The position numbers and the translations under genes are program-made. From positions 4,173,501-4,237,500 of the forward strand of contig NZ_CP149130.1 in NCBI RefSeq assembly GCF_037811135.1: 64,000 nt of DNA, in the 5' to 3' direction. The notes beneath the pieces were generated by a model. It was not told the DNA's origin, made no database searches, and worked only from the letters and a program-made list of their open reading frames with translations. Shown one piece after another: positions 7,432 to 16,797 of this stretch (positions within the stretch are counted from its first letter, which is position 1; every line of letters begins with the position of its first letter). This DNA comes from Aeromonas rivipollensis. Lineage in GTDB: Bacteria; Pseudomonadota; Gammaproteobacteria; Enterobacterales; Aeromonadaceae.

Positions 7432-9111
7432 TTAGCCCTTGGGCGGATACCATTTGTCGAGCAGCTCGGAGGAGCGTTGCAGCTCCTTCTGCCAGGTGTC
7501 TTTCTCCACCACTGTCGGCTTGAGCAGGATCACCAGCTCGACCTTTTTGGTGCTCTCCCGGCGGTTGGTAAAGGCTTCGCCGACCCAGGGAATGTCCCCG
7601 AGCAGCGGCACCTTGCTGACGATCTCCTGCTTGTCGGTCTTCATCAGGCCGCCGATGACGATGATGTCGCCGTTGTTGGCCTGCACCACGGTATCCGATT
7701 CACGAATGGAGCTCTTGGCGAGCGGCAGCACCAGGGGATCCGCAGTGCCGACGTTGATGGTCTTGCTCTGCTCCTCGGTGTCGATGACGGAGGGGTGGAT
7801 GTGCAGCAGCACCCGGCCGGCCTCGTCGATCTGGGGGGTCACGTCCAGGGCGATGCCGGAGAAGAAGGGGGTCAGCTCCACGTTCGGCGTCACTATGGGC
7901 GCCGAGTTGCCCGAGGTGGTGGTAGTGGTCGAGGCGTTGGTGACGAAGTATTCGTCCGTCCCCACCTTGATCACCGCCTTCTGGTTGTTGGTGGCGGTGA
8001 CGCGCGGGCTCGAGAGGGTGTTCACGTCCCCCTGGGTCTTGAGCAGGCTGACCGCCACGTTGAAGTTGCCATCCGAGATGGTGAAACCGGCGCCGCCCCC
8101 CAGGGCCCTGAAGATCTGGTTGGGGGTCGAGGCGATGGGGCTGTCGAGCAGGGAGCCGCCCCCCGTGATGCCCTTGTTGCCGTCCCAGCTGGCGGAGAGA
8201 CCGCTCCAGTCCACCCCCTGCTCGTACCCCTCGTTGAGGGCCACTTCCAGGATCCGCGCCTCCAGCACCACCTGGCGCTTGAGGTGTTCACCGGACTGAT
8301 CCAGGAACTCGCGCACCGCCTTGAGCTCTTTCGGATAGGCACGCACAGTGATGAGCCCGGCCTGGGGACTGGTGATGACGGCCCGGCCCTCGCCTGTGCC
8401 TATCAGGGTCTGCAGGGCGTCTCGCAGATCGCTCCAGTAGTCGTTGTTGCTGTCCGTCTCGATCCGGGTGCCATTGCTGTTGTTGCTGTTGCCGTTGTCC
8501 CCGTTGGAGGAGCCGAGGTTGTTGTTGCCGTTGTTATTGTTGCCGCTGCTGTCGAAGTTGTTGTTGCCGTTATTGTTGTTGTCGTTGGCCGTCACCCCGC
8601 CGGTACTGACCGAGGTGCGGGAGAGGCCGCGGCGGGCCATCATCAGATAGTTGACCGGGATTGTCTCTGTGCGAAGGCCCGCCGGATAGACGTGAAACAC
8701 GTTGCCCTTGCGCTGCACATCGAAGCCGTACATGTCACCGACCGTGGCCAGCGCCTCCTGCAGGGTCACGTCTTTCAATTCCACCGAGATGGCACCGGCC
8801 ACCCCGGGATGGACGGCGACGCTGTAGCGGGAGCCCTTGAACAGGGAGCCGAAGAACTCCACCGCATCGACATCATGGGCCGCGATGCGCAGCCGTTTCT
8901 CCGGAACGGCCAGGGGCTGCTGGGGGCGATTGAGCTGCAGCAGTTCGCTCTGCACCGAGGGAGGCAGTGTGGTCAGCGGCGCGGTCGGGGTCTGCTCCTT
9001 CATGGCTTGCTTGAGGGCGTCTTTGGCCTGCACCGGTTCTGGGTGCTGATAGCTGGTACAAGCCGCCACCGCCAATGCGAGGGGAAGCAGACAGAAATGG
9101 TGTTTTTTCAT
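7432..9111 (-). CDS. mshL: MSHA outer-membrane secretin MshL
   Basis: 559 residues from MKKHHFCLLPLALAVAACTS. The lipobox AVAAC indicates lipidation at Cys20; upstream in-frame codons are unlikely to be used. The order is lipoprotein signal, a short N-domain (SVELKDVTLQEALATVGDMY), an Asn/Gly/Ser-rich linker at about residues 180-220 (DNA 8460-8600), an N1-type fold, then the secretin core ending PLLGDIPWVGEAFTNRRE and VILLKPTVV. It forms the outer-membrane pore for the pilus. Confidence 0.95.
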   Translation of the reverse strand: MKKHHFCLLPLALAVAACTSYQHPEPVQAKDALKQAMKEQTPTAPLTTLPPSVQSELLQLNRPQQPLAVPEKRLRIAAHDVDAVEFFGSLFKGSRYSVAVHPGVAGAISVELKDVTLQEALATVGDMYGFDVQRKGNVFHVYPAGLRTETIPVNYLMMARRGLSRTSVSTGGVTANDNNNNGNNNFDSSGNNNNGNNNLGSSNGDNGNSNNSNGTRIETDSNNDYWSDLRDALQTLIGTGEGRAVITSPQAGLITVRAYPKELKAVREFLDQSGEHLKRQVVLEARILEVALNEGYEQGVDWSGLSASWDGNKGITGGGSLLDSPIASTPNQIFRALGGGAGFTISDGNFNVAVSLLKTQGDVNTLSSPRVTATNNQKAVIKVGTDEYFVTNASTTTTTSGNSAPIVTPNVELTPFFSGIALDVTPQIDEAGRVLLHIHPSVIDTEEQSKTINVGTADPLVLPLAKSSIRESDTVVQANNGDIIVIGGLMKTDKQEIVSKVPLLGDIPWVGEAFTNRRESTKKVELVILLKPTVVEKDTWQKELQRSSELLDKWYPPKG

Positions 9112-9181
9112 GTTATTGGTGCACCTGACTCGCAATGAAACTCGACAAACCTGGCCCGCAGCATCCCGCGCGGAACCGACT

Positions 9182-9496
9182 TCACATCCGGATCTTGCTG
9201 CCAAACAGGGTCAGTGTCTGACGCTTGCCCGCCTTCTCCAGTACCACGGCATCGGCGCTGATGCCCACCAGCAGGAAACCGTCTATCCGCTGCCCCACCC
9301 GATAGCTCTGACCGTTGAGCACCGCCAGCGCCGGTCCGTTGCCCAGAATGACGCTCTGCAACCTGGGCAGACCGTCTCCCTTACTCGGGCTCGCCGCCGC
9401 GCCGCTGCCGGCCAGGGGAGCGGTCGGATCCTGCAACACCTCCGCCTGAGCCAGCGGGCCCAGCAGGCAGCACAACAATGTCAGCCACTTAGCCAC
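9182..9496 (-). CDS. mshK: MSHA biogenesis protein MshK (PilP/GspC-like)
   Basis: 104 residues with a cleavable signal (MAKWLTLLCCLLGPLAQAEV). The body LQDPTAPLAG...LPRLQSVILGNGPALAVLNGQSYRVGQRIDGFLLVGISADAVVLEKAGKRQTLTLF resembles the short beta domain of PilP/GspC that contacts the secretin. It overlaps the end of mshJ by eight bases and sits just before mshL. Periplasmic bridge between the inner-membrane complex and MshL. Confidence 0.85.
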   Translation of the reverse strand: MAKWLTLLCCLLGPLAQAEVLQDPTAPLAGSGAAASPSKGDGLPRLQSVILGNGPALAVLNGQSYRVGQRIDGFLLVGISADAVVLEKAGKRQTLTLFGSKIRM

Positions 9497-10139
9497 GAAT
9501 GAACTCCTTGCTGGTGCTCAGGGTGTAGATTTCCATCTCCACCGCCGCCTTGGGGTACTCGACCACCCTGTAGTCGAACCCTTTCCAGTAGAAGTGGCGA
9601 GGCAGGGCCTCCAGCGCCTTCAGGTACTGGTAGACATCGAAATAGCCCCCCTCCAGCTGGAGCCGGATCCCGTGCTTGAACAGGTTGGCCTTCTGCTCGC
9701 CGGCCATCAGCGGCTCGGGCTTGAGGGAGGTGAGCGCCAGCATATGCAGGTTGGCGGAGCGAGACAACAAGGCTTCCAGCACGGCCGGCATCTCGTGGGC
9801 CGGGATCAGATCCACCGTCTGGGCCTTGAGCTCGGCGTCCAGCCGACCGAGGGACGCCTCCACGCCGGTCAGCTGCTGGCGCACCTGGGCATTCGGATCC
9901 CGCCCCAGCCGGGCCTGCTTGCCCTGATTCTCCAGGGTCAGGATCTCCAGATCCCGTTGCGCCGCCGTCAGCGCCTGCCGCTCCTGGCTCAGCCGGGTGT
10001 CGGCGGCATCCAGCCAGCCGTAGATCCCGGCCGCCCCCAGCAGAATGATGCCCGTCAGCAGGATCAAGACCCGCTCTCGCAGGCTGAGGGCGGCCACGCG
10101 CTGTGCCCAGGCCCGCCACTGTGCCGTCATCTCCATCAT
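9489..10139 (-). CDS. mshJ: MSHA biogenesis protein MshJ (PilO-like)
   Basis: 216 residues: a short cytoplasmic tail, one membrane helix (about residues 20-43, LRERVLILLTGIILLGAAGIYGW), a coiled coil (about 50-105) and a C-terminal ferredoxin-like domain (HGIRLQLEGGYFDVYQYLKALEALP), the PilO architecture. It overlaps the preceding gene by four bases. With the PilM- and PilN-like proteins it would form the alignment subcomplex. Confidence 0.88.
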   Translation of the reverse strand: MMEMTAQWRAWAQRVAALSLRERVLILLTGIILLGAAGIYGWLDAADTRLSQERQALTAAQRDLEILTLENQGKQARLGRDPNAQVRQQLTGVEASLGRLDAELKAQTVDLIPAHEMPAVLEALLSRSANLHMLALTSLKPEPLMAGEQKANLFKHGIRLQLEGGYFDVYQYLKALEALPRHFYWKGFDYRVVEYPKAAVEMEIYTLSTSKEFIRG

Positions 10140-10729
10140 GGGGTCTCCCGTGCTATGCCGCTGAGCTGGAAGGCCAGCTGGCCTGCCTTGTCCCGGCTCA
10201 GGGTCAGCTCGCCAAACTGCTTGCCCGCCAGGGACGGGGTCTGCTTGAAGCGGTTCACCCAGGCAGGCACATCCTGACTGCGCTCGGCCACCCCGGAGAG
10301 ATTGATGTGCCCGTCACTTATCTCGATCCGTTGCAGGGAGAGGCGGGCATCCCGCAGACGGGCCAGATCAGCCATCACGCTGGCGTAGCCCTGGGATTTT
10401 TGCAGGGAGAGGCTGCCGAGCTGGCGTATCAGCCCCTGCTTGGCAGTCAGCTCCTCACGCTTGTTGACCAGCTGCTGTTGCAGCTGACCGTCCGCCTGAT
10501 GACGCGCCAGGGCGGCATCGAGCCGTGATGCCTCACTGCGCTGCACATCGAGCAGCGCACGCACCTGGGCCAGCTCACGGTCGACGCCCCGCTGTTGCCA
10601 GCCATAGAAAAAGGTGGCCGCAACCAGCAGCAGCAGGCAGCCGCCCCAAACCAAGGCCATCTGATTGAGGCTGGCCCACAGGCGCCTTGGCCTGAATTCG
10701 GCGCCATAGAGGTTGATATGGTGTTTCAT
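10136..10729 (-). CDS. mshI2: MSHA biogenesis PilN-like protein (MshI2)
   Basis: 197 residues with the PilN architecture: a conserved cytoplasmic N-terminus (MKHHINLYGAEFRPRR, the short PilM-binding segment), one membrane helix (about 24-46), a coiled coil (about 55-105) and a periplasmic domain (LSLQRIEISDGHINLSGVAE). It overlaps mshI and mshJ by four bases each, indicating tight translational coupling. Naming in MSHA loci varies. Confidence 0.85.
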   Translation of the reverse strand: MKHHINLYGAEFRPRRLWASLNQMALVWGGCLLLLVAATFFYGWQQRGVDRELAQVRALLDVQRSEASRLDAALARHQADGQLQQQLVNKREELTAKQGLIRQLGSLSLQKSQGYASVMADLARLRDARLSLQRIEISDGHINLSGVAERSQDVPAWVNRFKQTPSLAGKQFGELTLSRDKAGQLAFQLSGIARETP

Positions 10730-11592
10730 CCTTCGCTCCTGCCAAGGGCGGCCCCGTAAGCGGAGAGATACTCGACGCCAGCGAGCACCGCCTTGTTGGC
10801 CATGGCGGACACCGGGAAGCCGAACGCCTGCTCCAGGTGGCGCACCAGGGTGCCGATGAAGGGGGAGCCGATGGCGAGCTGCATCTGGCCCGGCTCAGGC
10901 AGCTTGAGCTGACCCGCCAGGTAGTCGAGGGAGCGCTGGATCTCCAGCGTCAGCCCGTCGAGCATCCCCTGATCGGGCTCATGGGCACCGGTGAGGCTGA
11001 CAAAGCCGCGCAGCGGGCGCGAGAAGCAGAGACCTCCCCGATAAAAGACCAGCAGTTGCAACTCCTGCCCCCTGGGCTGCCAGAGCAGCATGCGCACCGT
11101 CTGGTCCGCCTCGTAGAGGGCCGTCATGGCCAGCTCGTCGCTGACGATGGCATCCAGGGTCGCCACGCCGTTGACCGCGTCCGCCAGCTGCTGCACCCGG
11201 CTCTTGGGAACGCAGATCACGTTGATCCTCGGCCGGCCCGCAGGGGGAGTCGGCAGATCCACATAGTCCATGGCGAGCTGCAACACGGGTTCGTTGACGA
11301 AATCCTTGATGGCCCAGGGCAGGGCCCCCGCCATCTCGGCGTCGGGCACGGCGGGCTTGTCGATCTGGATCTGCTGATAAAGGCTGGCGGCCAGGGCCAC
11401 CCTCACCTTAGACTTGGCCAGGCCATGCTGGGCAAACAGCTCCCCCATGGCCTTGGGCCAGTCGTTAGGGCCATTGATGGCGCGACTGGTAAAGATGGGG
11501 ACGGGTTCCACACAAGCCAGCAGGATGCGATCGCTGGCCAACAGGAGTCCCACCTGATGGCTGGGGGGCGAACGTCGGAAAAGTGACTTCAT
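10726..11592 (-). CDS. mshI: MSHA biogenesis PilM-like protein MshI
   Basis: 288 residues, cytoplasmic, of the PilM actin-like family although divergent (VGLLLASDRILLACVE at the N-terminus, PRINVICVPKSRVQQLADAV in the middle). It is the first gene of the minus-strand msh operon; a divergent gene starts 69 bp away, so the operon promoter should lie within 11593-11661. It would bind the N-terminal segment of the PilN-like protein. Confidence 0.87.
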   Translation of the reverse strand: MKSLFRRSPPSHQVGLLLASDRILLACVEPVPIFTSRAINGPNDWPKAMGELFAQHGLAKSKVRVALAASLYQQIQIDKPAVPDAEMAGALPWAIKDFVNEPVLQLAMDYVDLPTPPAGRPRINVICVPKSRVQQLADAVNGVATLDAIVSDELAMTALYEADQTVRMLLWQPRGQELQLLVFYRGGLCFSRPLRGFVSLTGAHEPDQGMLDGLTLEIQRSLDYLAGQLKLPEPGQMQLAIGSPFIGTLVRHLEQAFGFPVSAMANKAVLAGVEYLSAYGAALGRSEG

Positions 11593-11661
11593 CGAGACCT
11601 GGACCTGGCTGCATGAAACGGACTAAACCTTAACATAAACAGGCCATTAGCCTCCATATTT

Positions 11662-12609
11662 ATGACAAACGATGCTTTGACCGCCAAGCAGGCGTCCTTA
11701 GGGGATGCCATCCTGGCCCCCGCCCAGCTCCCCTCCCCCCTGCACCCCGTCCACCACCCTCTGCTGGATGCCCAGGGCGTGCGGCTCTGGTGCAAGCGGG
11801 ATGATCTGATCCACCCGACCCTCTCCGGCAACAAGTGGCGCAAGCTCAAGTACCACCTGCAACAGGCGCAGGCGCAGGGCAAGACCCACCTGCTGTCGTT
11901 TGGGGGGGCCTACTCCAATCACATCCACGCCCTGGCGGCGGCCGGACTCAGATCCGGGCTGCGCACCACGGGCATCATACGCGGTGAAGCCGTCACCGTC
12001 AGCAACGCAACCCTGAGTGCGGCCAAAGGCTGGGGAATGGATCTCGTTTTTGTGGACCGCCAGAGCTATCGGCGGCGCCAGGATCCGGACTGGCTGGCCC
12101 AGTTCGAGGCACCGGACACCCTGATAGTGCCGGAAGGGGGCAGCAGCCCGCTCGCCATCCCCGGGGTGGCCGAGCTGGTGGCCGAAGTGCCCTTCTCGCC
12201 GGATCTCTGGGTGCTGCCCTGCGCCAGCGGCGGCACCCTGGCGGGGCTCATCGCGGGCAAGCGGGAAAGAGAGCAGATCCTCGCCATCGCCGTGCTCAAG
12301 GGGGGCGCCTTCCTCCACGATGAGGTGTGCCGGCTCAACCCGGCGGCGGCCACCACCGACGGCTGGCGGATAGCCCAGGAGCACCACGACGGCGGTTACG
12401 CCAGGTTCAGCCCGGCCCTGTGGCAGTGGGTGCAGGCCTTCAGCGCCCACACAGGCCTGCCGCTGGAGCCCATCTACAGTGGCAAGGCGATGTGGGGACT
12501 GTTTCGGGAGCTGGCCGCGGGCCGGATCCCCCGCGGCAGCCAGGTGATCTTCATCCACACCGGCGGCCTGCAGGGGCTGGCGGGCCTCAGGGAGCAGGGC
12601 AGGCTGTAG
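11662..12609 (+). CDS. PLP-dependent ACC deaminase / D-cysteine desulfhydrase family enzyme
   Basis: 315 residues of the fold-type II PLP family. LSGNKWRKLKYHL (about residues 54-66) contains the expected PLP lysine, followed by LLSFGGAYSNHIHALAAAG for phosphate/substrate contacts, the loop VPEGGSSPLAIPG and a Gly-rich phosphate cup CASGGTLAGLIAGK. Members deaminate D-cysteine, D-serine or ACC; substrate cannot be told from sequence alone. It is transcribed against its neighbours and sits between mshI and csrD. Confidence 0.85.
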   Translation: MTNDALTAKQASLGDAILAPAQLPSPLHPVHHPLLDAQGVRLWCKRDDLIHPTLSGNKWRKLKYHLQQAQAQGKTHLLSFGGAYSNHIHALAAAGLRSGLRTTGIIRGEAVTVSNATLSAAKGWGMDLVFVDRQSYRRRQDPDWLAQFEAPDTLIVPEGGSSPLAIPGVAELVAEVPFSPDLWVLPCASGGTLAGLIAGKREREQILAIAVLKGGAFLHDEVCRLNPAAATTDGWRIAQEHHDGGYARFSPALWQWVQAFSAHTGLPLEPIYSGKAMWGLFRELAAGRIPRGSQVIFIHTGGLQGLAGLREQGRL

Positions 12610-12669
12610 GCCAGGGCGATTCAGGAGCCCGGAGAGGGGTCGGGTCGGCCACTGAACCAATCGGGCCCG

Positions 12670-14589
12670 TCAGGCGGGCATCAGCAGCCGCTCTGGTTCG
12701 GCGAACCAGGGCCCCTGGCCAGCGTGCACGCCGAGGTGGCGCAACATCTTCCACTCGTCGCCACTCTCCACCCCCACCGCAATCACCCGGGCCTGGGTAT
12801 TGGCACAGCCCCCCACCAGGCTGCGCACCGCCATCTGGTTGACCTGACGAAGGTGGATCTCCCGCACCAGGCTGGGATGCAGCTTGAGGAAGTGGATCTC
12901 GAACTCCTTGATGTACTGGGTGCTCACCACATCCTGGCCGGCGTGATCTATGGCCAGTCGGCACCCCAGCATGCGCAGCGCCCGCAGTGGCCGCTTGAGC
13001 GCCTCGTAGTGACGGGTCACCTGGGACTCGGACAGTTGCAGTATCAGCCCCTCATTGATGCTGCGCGGCAGCTGGAACAGCTCGAAGAAGAGCTCTCGCT
13101 GGAACTCTCGGTTGAGCAGGTTCTGGGCGCTGAGGGAGAGGCTGACGGGGCAGCTCGACTCCGGTCGCTGGCGCAGCAGGCGCAGGGTCTGGGTGACCAC
13201 CAGCCGGTCCAGCGGCAGCAGCAGGCCGGCCTTCTCCGCCATGGGCATGAAGACCCCCGCCTGCAACTCCCGCCCCTGCTCGTCATGGAGGCGGATCAGC
13301 AGCTCCTGTTGCAGCACCACCTGATCCCGCTCCTGCTGCACAGATTGCAGATAGAAGGAGATCCCCTGCTCCTCGATGCGACGGTTGATCAGGGTGCGCC
13401 AACGCACAGTCCCCTTGTTGCTCGCCTCCTCGTCCAGGGACTTCTCGTAGAGGAACCAGCCGCTGTGGCCCTGCAGCCGCGCGCTCTTGAGCGCCAGTTC
13501 GGCCTCTTCCTGCACCTTGAGCAGGGAGTCCTCTGCCTGATAACAGACGGCGCCGAGGTAGACGGCCGTCTCCAGATTGACCGACTCGGGCCAGTGCAGC
13601 CGCTGCAGGCTCTTGAGCAGCTGGCTGGCGCCGTCCACCATCTCGCTCTCGGACATGTTGGGCAGCAGCACGGCAAAGACCTGGCCGGCGTAGCGGGCCT
13701 GCAGGGCGCCGCTGTGCTTGCGCACGAAGGTACCGATGGAGGCGCTCGCCTCCATCAGCAGATCCTGGCTCGGGCGTCCGCTCAGCTCGGGATCCAGCTC
13801 CTCCAGCCCCGCCAGCTCGATCAGCAGCACGCCGCCGCTGATCACGCTCGCCTCCATGATGGCGTTTTCCAGACGGTTGTCGAAGAAGAGGCGGTTGCCT
13901 ATGCCGGTCGTCTTGTCGACGAAGGCGTTGCTGCGGATGAAGTTGTCAAACCGGCTGCGCTCCTTGCGGGCATCGGCCAGCTCGGCCAGCAGATGGGTGA
14001 GGGCCTGGCTGGCGGAGAGGGGCCACTCGTCGGCGGGATCATGGGCCAGCTTGGTGAGCTTGCCATCCAGGATCAGCTGGGCCCGCTCCGCCAGCAGCTC
14101 GGCACCGCGCAGCTGCTGACGCAGCCAGCGGATCGAGTACCAGAGGCCGAACACCACTATGAAGACCCCGAGGGAGATGCCGAACATGGCCTGCATGGAG
14201 TACTCGAACTCCTTGAAGGGCCTGTCCAGCTTGAACTCGGCCTGCATGCCGACCTGATTGGGAATGGCCTTGCTGTAGGGGATCAGCAGACTCTCGTCCG
14301 TCTGCTGCTGCACATCGCGAAACCAGTAGACCCGCTGGCTGTCCTGGCGGATCTCCAGCTCGACCACGTGGGAGGCCCGCAGCAGGGAGGGCAGCCAGCG
14401 GGCAAGGGCCTGCTGATCGTCGGTCACCCCCAGCTGCTTGTCGATGATCTCCACCAGGGAGTCGACCCGGTTTTGCTGCAGCTCCATCCCCATCTGGCGG
14501 AAACTGAATACCCCGCCGAGCATCACCACGGCCATGGCCGCGATCACGCACAGCGTAATAAAGGAGACGAGTTGAGTGGTCAGTTTCAT
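12670..14589 (-). CDS. csrD: RNase E specificity factor CsrD (MshH), degenerate GGDEF-EAL protein
   Basis: 639 residues from MKLTTQLVSFITLCVIAAMA, the start with AAAGGCAC upstream. Two membrane helices (about residues 8-28 and 130-152) enclose a periplasmic sensor; a HAMP-like stretch leads to a GGDEF domain whose active loop reads AGQVF and an EAL domain whose motif reads QELLIRL. Both active sites are degenerate, as in CsrD, which promotes RNase E cleavage of CsrB/CsrC rather than making or breaking c-di-GMP. A CsrB RNA gene is present at 60684-61172. Confidence 0.9.
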   Translation of the reverse strand: MKLTTQLVSFITLCVIAAMAVVMLGGVFSFRQMGMELQQNRVDSLVEIIDKQLGVTDDQQALARWLPSLLRASHVVELEIRQDSQRVYWFRDVQQQTDESLLIPYSKAIPNQVGMQAEFKLDRPFKEFEYSMQAMFGISLGVFIVVFGLWYSIRWLRQQLRGAELLAERAQLILDGKLTKLAHDPADEWPLSASQALTHLLAELADARKERSRFDNFIRSNAFVDKTTGIGNRLFFDNRLENAIMEASVISGGVLLIELAGLEELDPELSGRPSQDLLMEASASIGTFVRKHSGALQARYAGQVFAVLLPNMSESEMVDGASQLLKSLQRLHWPESVNLETAVYLGAVCYQAEDSLLKVQEEAELALKSARLQGHSGWFLYEKSLDEEASNKGTVRWRTLINRRIEEQGISFYLQSVQQERDQVVLQQELLIRLHDEQGRELQAGVFMPMAEKAGLLLPLDRLVVTQTLRLLRQRPESSCPVSLSLSAQNLLNREFQRELFFELFQLPRSINEGLILQLSESQVTRHYEALKRPLRALRMLGCRLAIDHAGQDVVSTQYIKEFEIHFLKLHPSLVREIHLRQVNQMAVRSLVGGCANTQARVIAVGVESGDEWKMLRHLGVHAGQGPWFAEPERLLMPA

Positions 14590-15074
14590 GTGCCTTTCCG
14601 TAGCCGACAGCATCCATAAGGCCTCATGGTATCAGCCTTGGCCAAACCCCGCCTATGGTTGAAGATCCCGCTTCTGCAAATAAGCGTCAGTGCCGCTCAT
14701 GCCTGGGAGTGGGTCGCTTGTGAGGGGAAGAGACTCGGGAGAGGGGAAAATCGGACAACTGCTGGGCAGCGGACAGAAAAATGGTCCCACTGCGGGGACC
14801 AAAAGAAACACTCATATCAAAACTAACACTCTGTGCTACTGACAAAAATAGATACAGGAGTATTGAACACACGGTGAGTCAAACCGCACCGCTACTCTAG
14901 CCATTTCAGATAAGCTGGACAATTGTCATTTATGACAGGTCAGCGATTGAATCTTCACCACTCGTTTTGTCATATTGTTGTTTATCAATGAATTATGATT
15001 GTTGTTCCAAGTGTGACCGATACGACTCAAATCGATGCAGCTAATGCTATGATGTTGCCATCCATTTGTATCCC
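14590..15074. other. Intergenic region between csrD and the EAL gene
   Basis: About 480 bp without a convincing gene. It becomes A/T-richer towards 15000 and should hold divergent promoters. The clearest element is the palindrome TGTCATTTATGACA at 14934-14947. A 66-codon frame at 14626 has no family resemblance and atypical composition, so I do not call it. Confidence 0.5.
14934..14947. promoter_or_regulatory. Inverted repeat TGTCAT-TT-ATGACA
   Basis: A perfect 6-bp inverted repeat with a 2-bp spacer, about 130 bp upstream of the EAL gene and 345 bp upstream of csrD. Symmetry and position in the promoter-proximal AT-rich stretch suggest an operator; the regulator is unknown. Confidence 0.4.
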
Positions 15075-16628
15075 ATGCCCCCACCAGGCAGGTACCCCTT
15101 GCGACGAGCCTCTCCCTTCTGGATCAGTCTGCTGCTGCTCTGCCTTCCCGTGCTGGCGAGCCTGCCCCTCAGCCAGCTGCTGGGCAATCCCCTGGCCCAC
15201 CAGCTGCTGCAACAGAAGAAGGCGCAGATAGAGGCCGCGCTGGCGGAGCGCCACGAGGCGCTGGATCAGAGCATTCGCTCCCAGCTATCCAGGTTCGCCT
15301 TCGATTGCGGCCCCGCAGACATGACCCTGCTGCGGGCTCCCCGTTTCTACAGTCGCCACATCCGGCTGCAGGGGCTCAAGCTCGCCTCCGGCGGCGGTTG
15401 TTCCAGTCTGGGGGAGGATTTCCCCCTTGCCTCAGTCGAGCTGCCCCCCTATCCCGAACAGGAGCAGTTTGGCCTCGCGGCCACCCAGCCCCGCTTCAAT
15501 ACCGAACAGGAGGTCGTCGCCTATTACAGGAAGGGTGACAACATTGCCTACTGGGTGCTGAACAACAGCTGGAGCCACGATCAGCTGCAATCCCCCTGCC
15601 CTAGCTGCTTCTATCTCGAGTTTAGCCAGCAGAGCCCGGGCAAGGTCACCACCTTCTTCCCCCGTGGCGACCAGTCCATCAAGCAGGAGCCTGGCAACCA
15701 GAGCCTGAGCTTCTCCTCTCCGGATCCCCAGATCAGGCAGACCCTGTGGGCGGGCAAGGCGCTGGAGGAGTATGCGAAGCGGCAGGCCCGCCACTATGGC
15801 CTCTTGTATGGCGGTGCACTGGGACTCCTGCTGGTCGCCGCCTACTGGGTGCTGCGCAACTACCGCCGCTCCCTCAAGGGGCTGCTGCAGGCAGCCCTGG
15901 CGCGGCGCGAGTTCGTCCCCTTCTATCAACCCATAGTGGACAGTCGCAGCAAAAAGGTGGTCGGTTTCGAGGCGCTGCTGCGCTGGCAGCGGGGTCGGGA
16001 GTTGGTTCCCCCGGGCACCTTCATCGACTATGCGGAGGAGCAGGGGCTGATCCTGCCCATGACGGAGCAACTGCTGGAGAGGGTCATCGCGGATCTGCCC
16101 TGGCTGGAGCCGACCCAGTGGGTCAGCGTCAACATAGTGGCCGCCCACCTGGAACAACCCCATCTGCGGCACCTGTTGCAGCGCCACGACTGGCCCTCCC
16201 CGGCCAGACTCACCTTCGAGCTGACCGAGCGCAAGCCGATCACCGATATCAAGGCGGCCATGGGGGAGATAGCGCAACACCAGGCGAAGGGGTATCACTT
16301 CAAGCTGGATGACTTCGGCACAGGTTATGGCGGTTTCGCCTACCTGCAGCGCCTCGGCATCCGCCAGATCAAGATCGACAAGATGTTCGTCGACACCATA
16401 GGCACAGACGATCTCAAGCGCACCCTGCTGGACTCCATCATCGCCTTCGGCCGTGAATCCGACATGGAGATGATAGCCGAGGGGGTCGAGACCCAGGAGC
16501 AGGTCGACTACCTGCACCGCCATGGGGTCCACCTGATCCAGGGCTATGTCTATGCTAAACCCATGGCCCTCCACAAGCTGAAGATCTGGCTGCTGGCATG
16601 GCGGCAGAGCCAGCCCGGCGGGCAGTGA
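15075..16628 (+). CDS. CSS-motif membrane-bound EAL c-di-GMP phosphodiesterase
   Basis: 517 residues from ATG 15075; a TTG nine bases upstream is an alternative, and neither has a good ribosome site. Membrane helix at about 14-34, a periplasmic CSS-motif domain (cysteines in FDCGPADMTLLRAP and GGGCSSLGED) to about 230, a second helix (about 240-258), then an EAL domain. Catalytic residues are all present: EALLRW, SVNIVA, FELTER, DDFGTGY, IKIDK, EGVET and LIQGY. It should hydrolyse c-di-GMP under redox or periplasmic control, as CSS-EAL proteins do. Confidence 0.93.
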   Translation: MPPPGRYPLRRASPFWISLLLLCLPVLASLPLSQLLGNPLAHQLLQQKKAQIEAALAERHEALDQSIRSQLSRFAFDCGPADMTLLRAPRFYSRHIRLQGLKLASGGGCSSLGEDFPLASVELPPYPEQEQFGLAATQPRFNTEQEVVAYYRKGDNIAYWVLNNSWSHDQLQSPCPSCFYLEFSQQSPGKVTTFFPRGDQSIKQEPGNQSLSFSSPDPQIRQTLWAGKALEEYAKRQARHYGLLYGGALGLLLVAAYWVLRNYRRSLKGLLQAALARREFVPFYQPIVDSRSKKVVGFEALLRWQRGRELVPPGTFIDYAEEQGLILPMTEQLLERVIADLPWLEPTQWVSVNIVAAHLEQPHLRHLLQRHDWPSPARLTFELTERKPITDIKAAMGEIAQHQAKGYHFKLDDFGTGYGGFAYLQRLGIRQIKIDKMFVDTIGTDDLKRTLLDSIIAFGRESDMEMIAEGVETQEQVDYLHRHGVHLIQGYVYAKPMALHKLKIWLLAWRQSQPGGQ

Positions 16629-16797
16629 GAGGGAAACATCAGGGTCCCCGCCCGGGGATCCTCATCTCTTGCAACAAAATGATTCTCCTCTGACGGGACA
16701 ACTCCCTTTATCATGGACTGGCGCGCCACCCCTGTGGCGCGACCTGTTGTCTCCCTACCCGTCGGCCACGGCCGCCCCGAGATGAGAACCACTGCCT

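Noticed and set aside
11662..12609. dcyD gene as a recent mobile insertion into the msh locus
   Set aside because: No terminal repeats, integrase or composition change; the gene looks native in GC and codon use.
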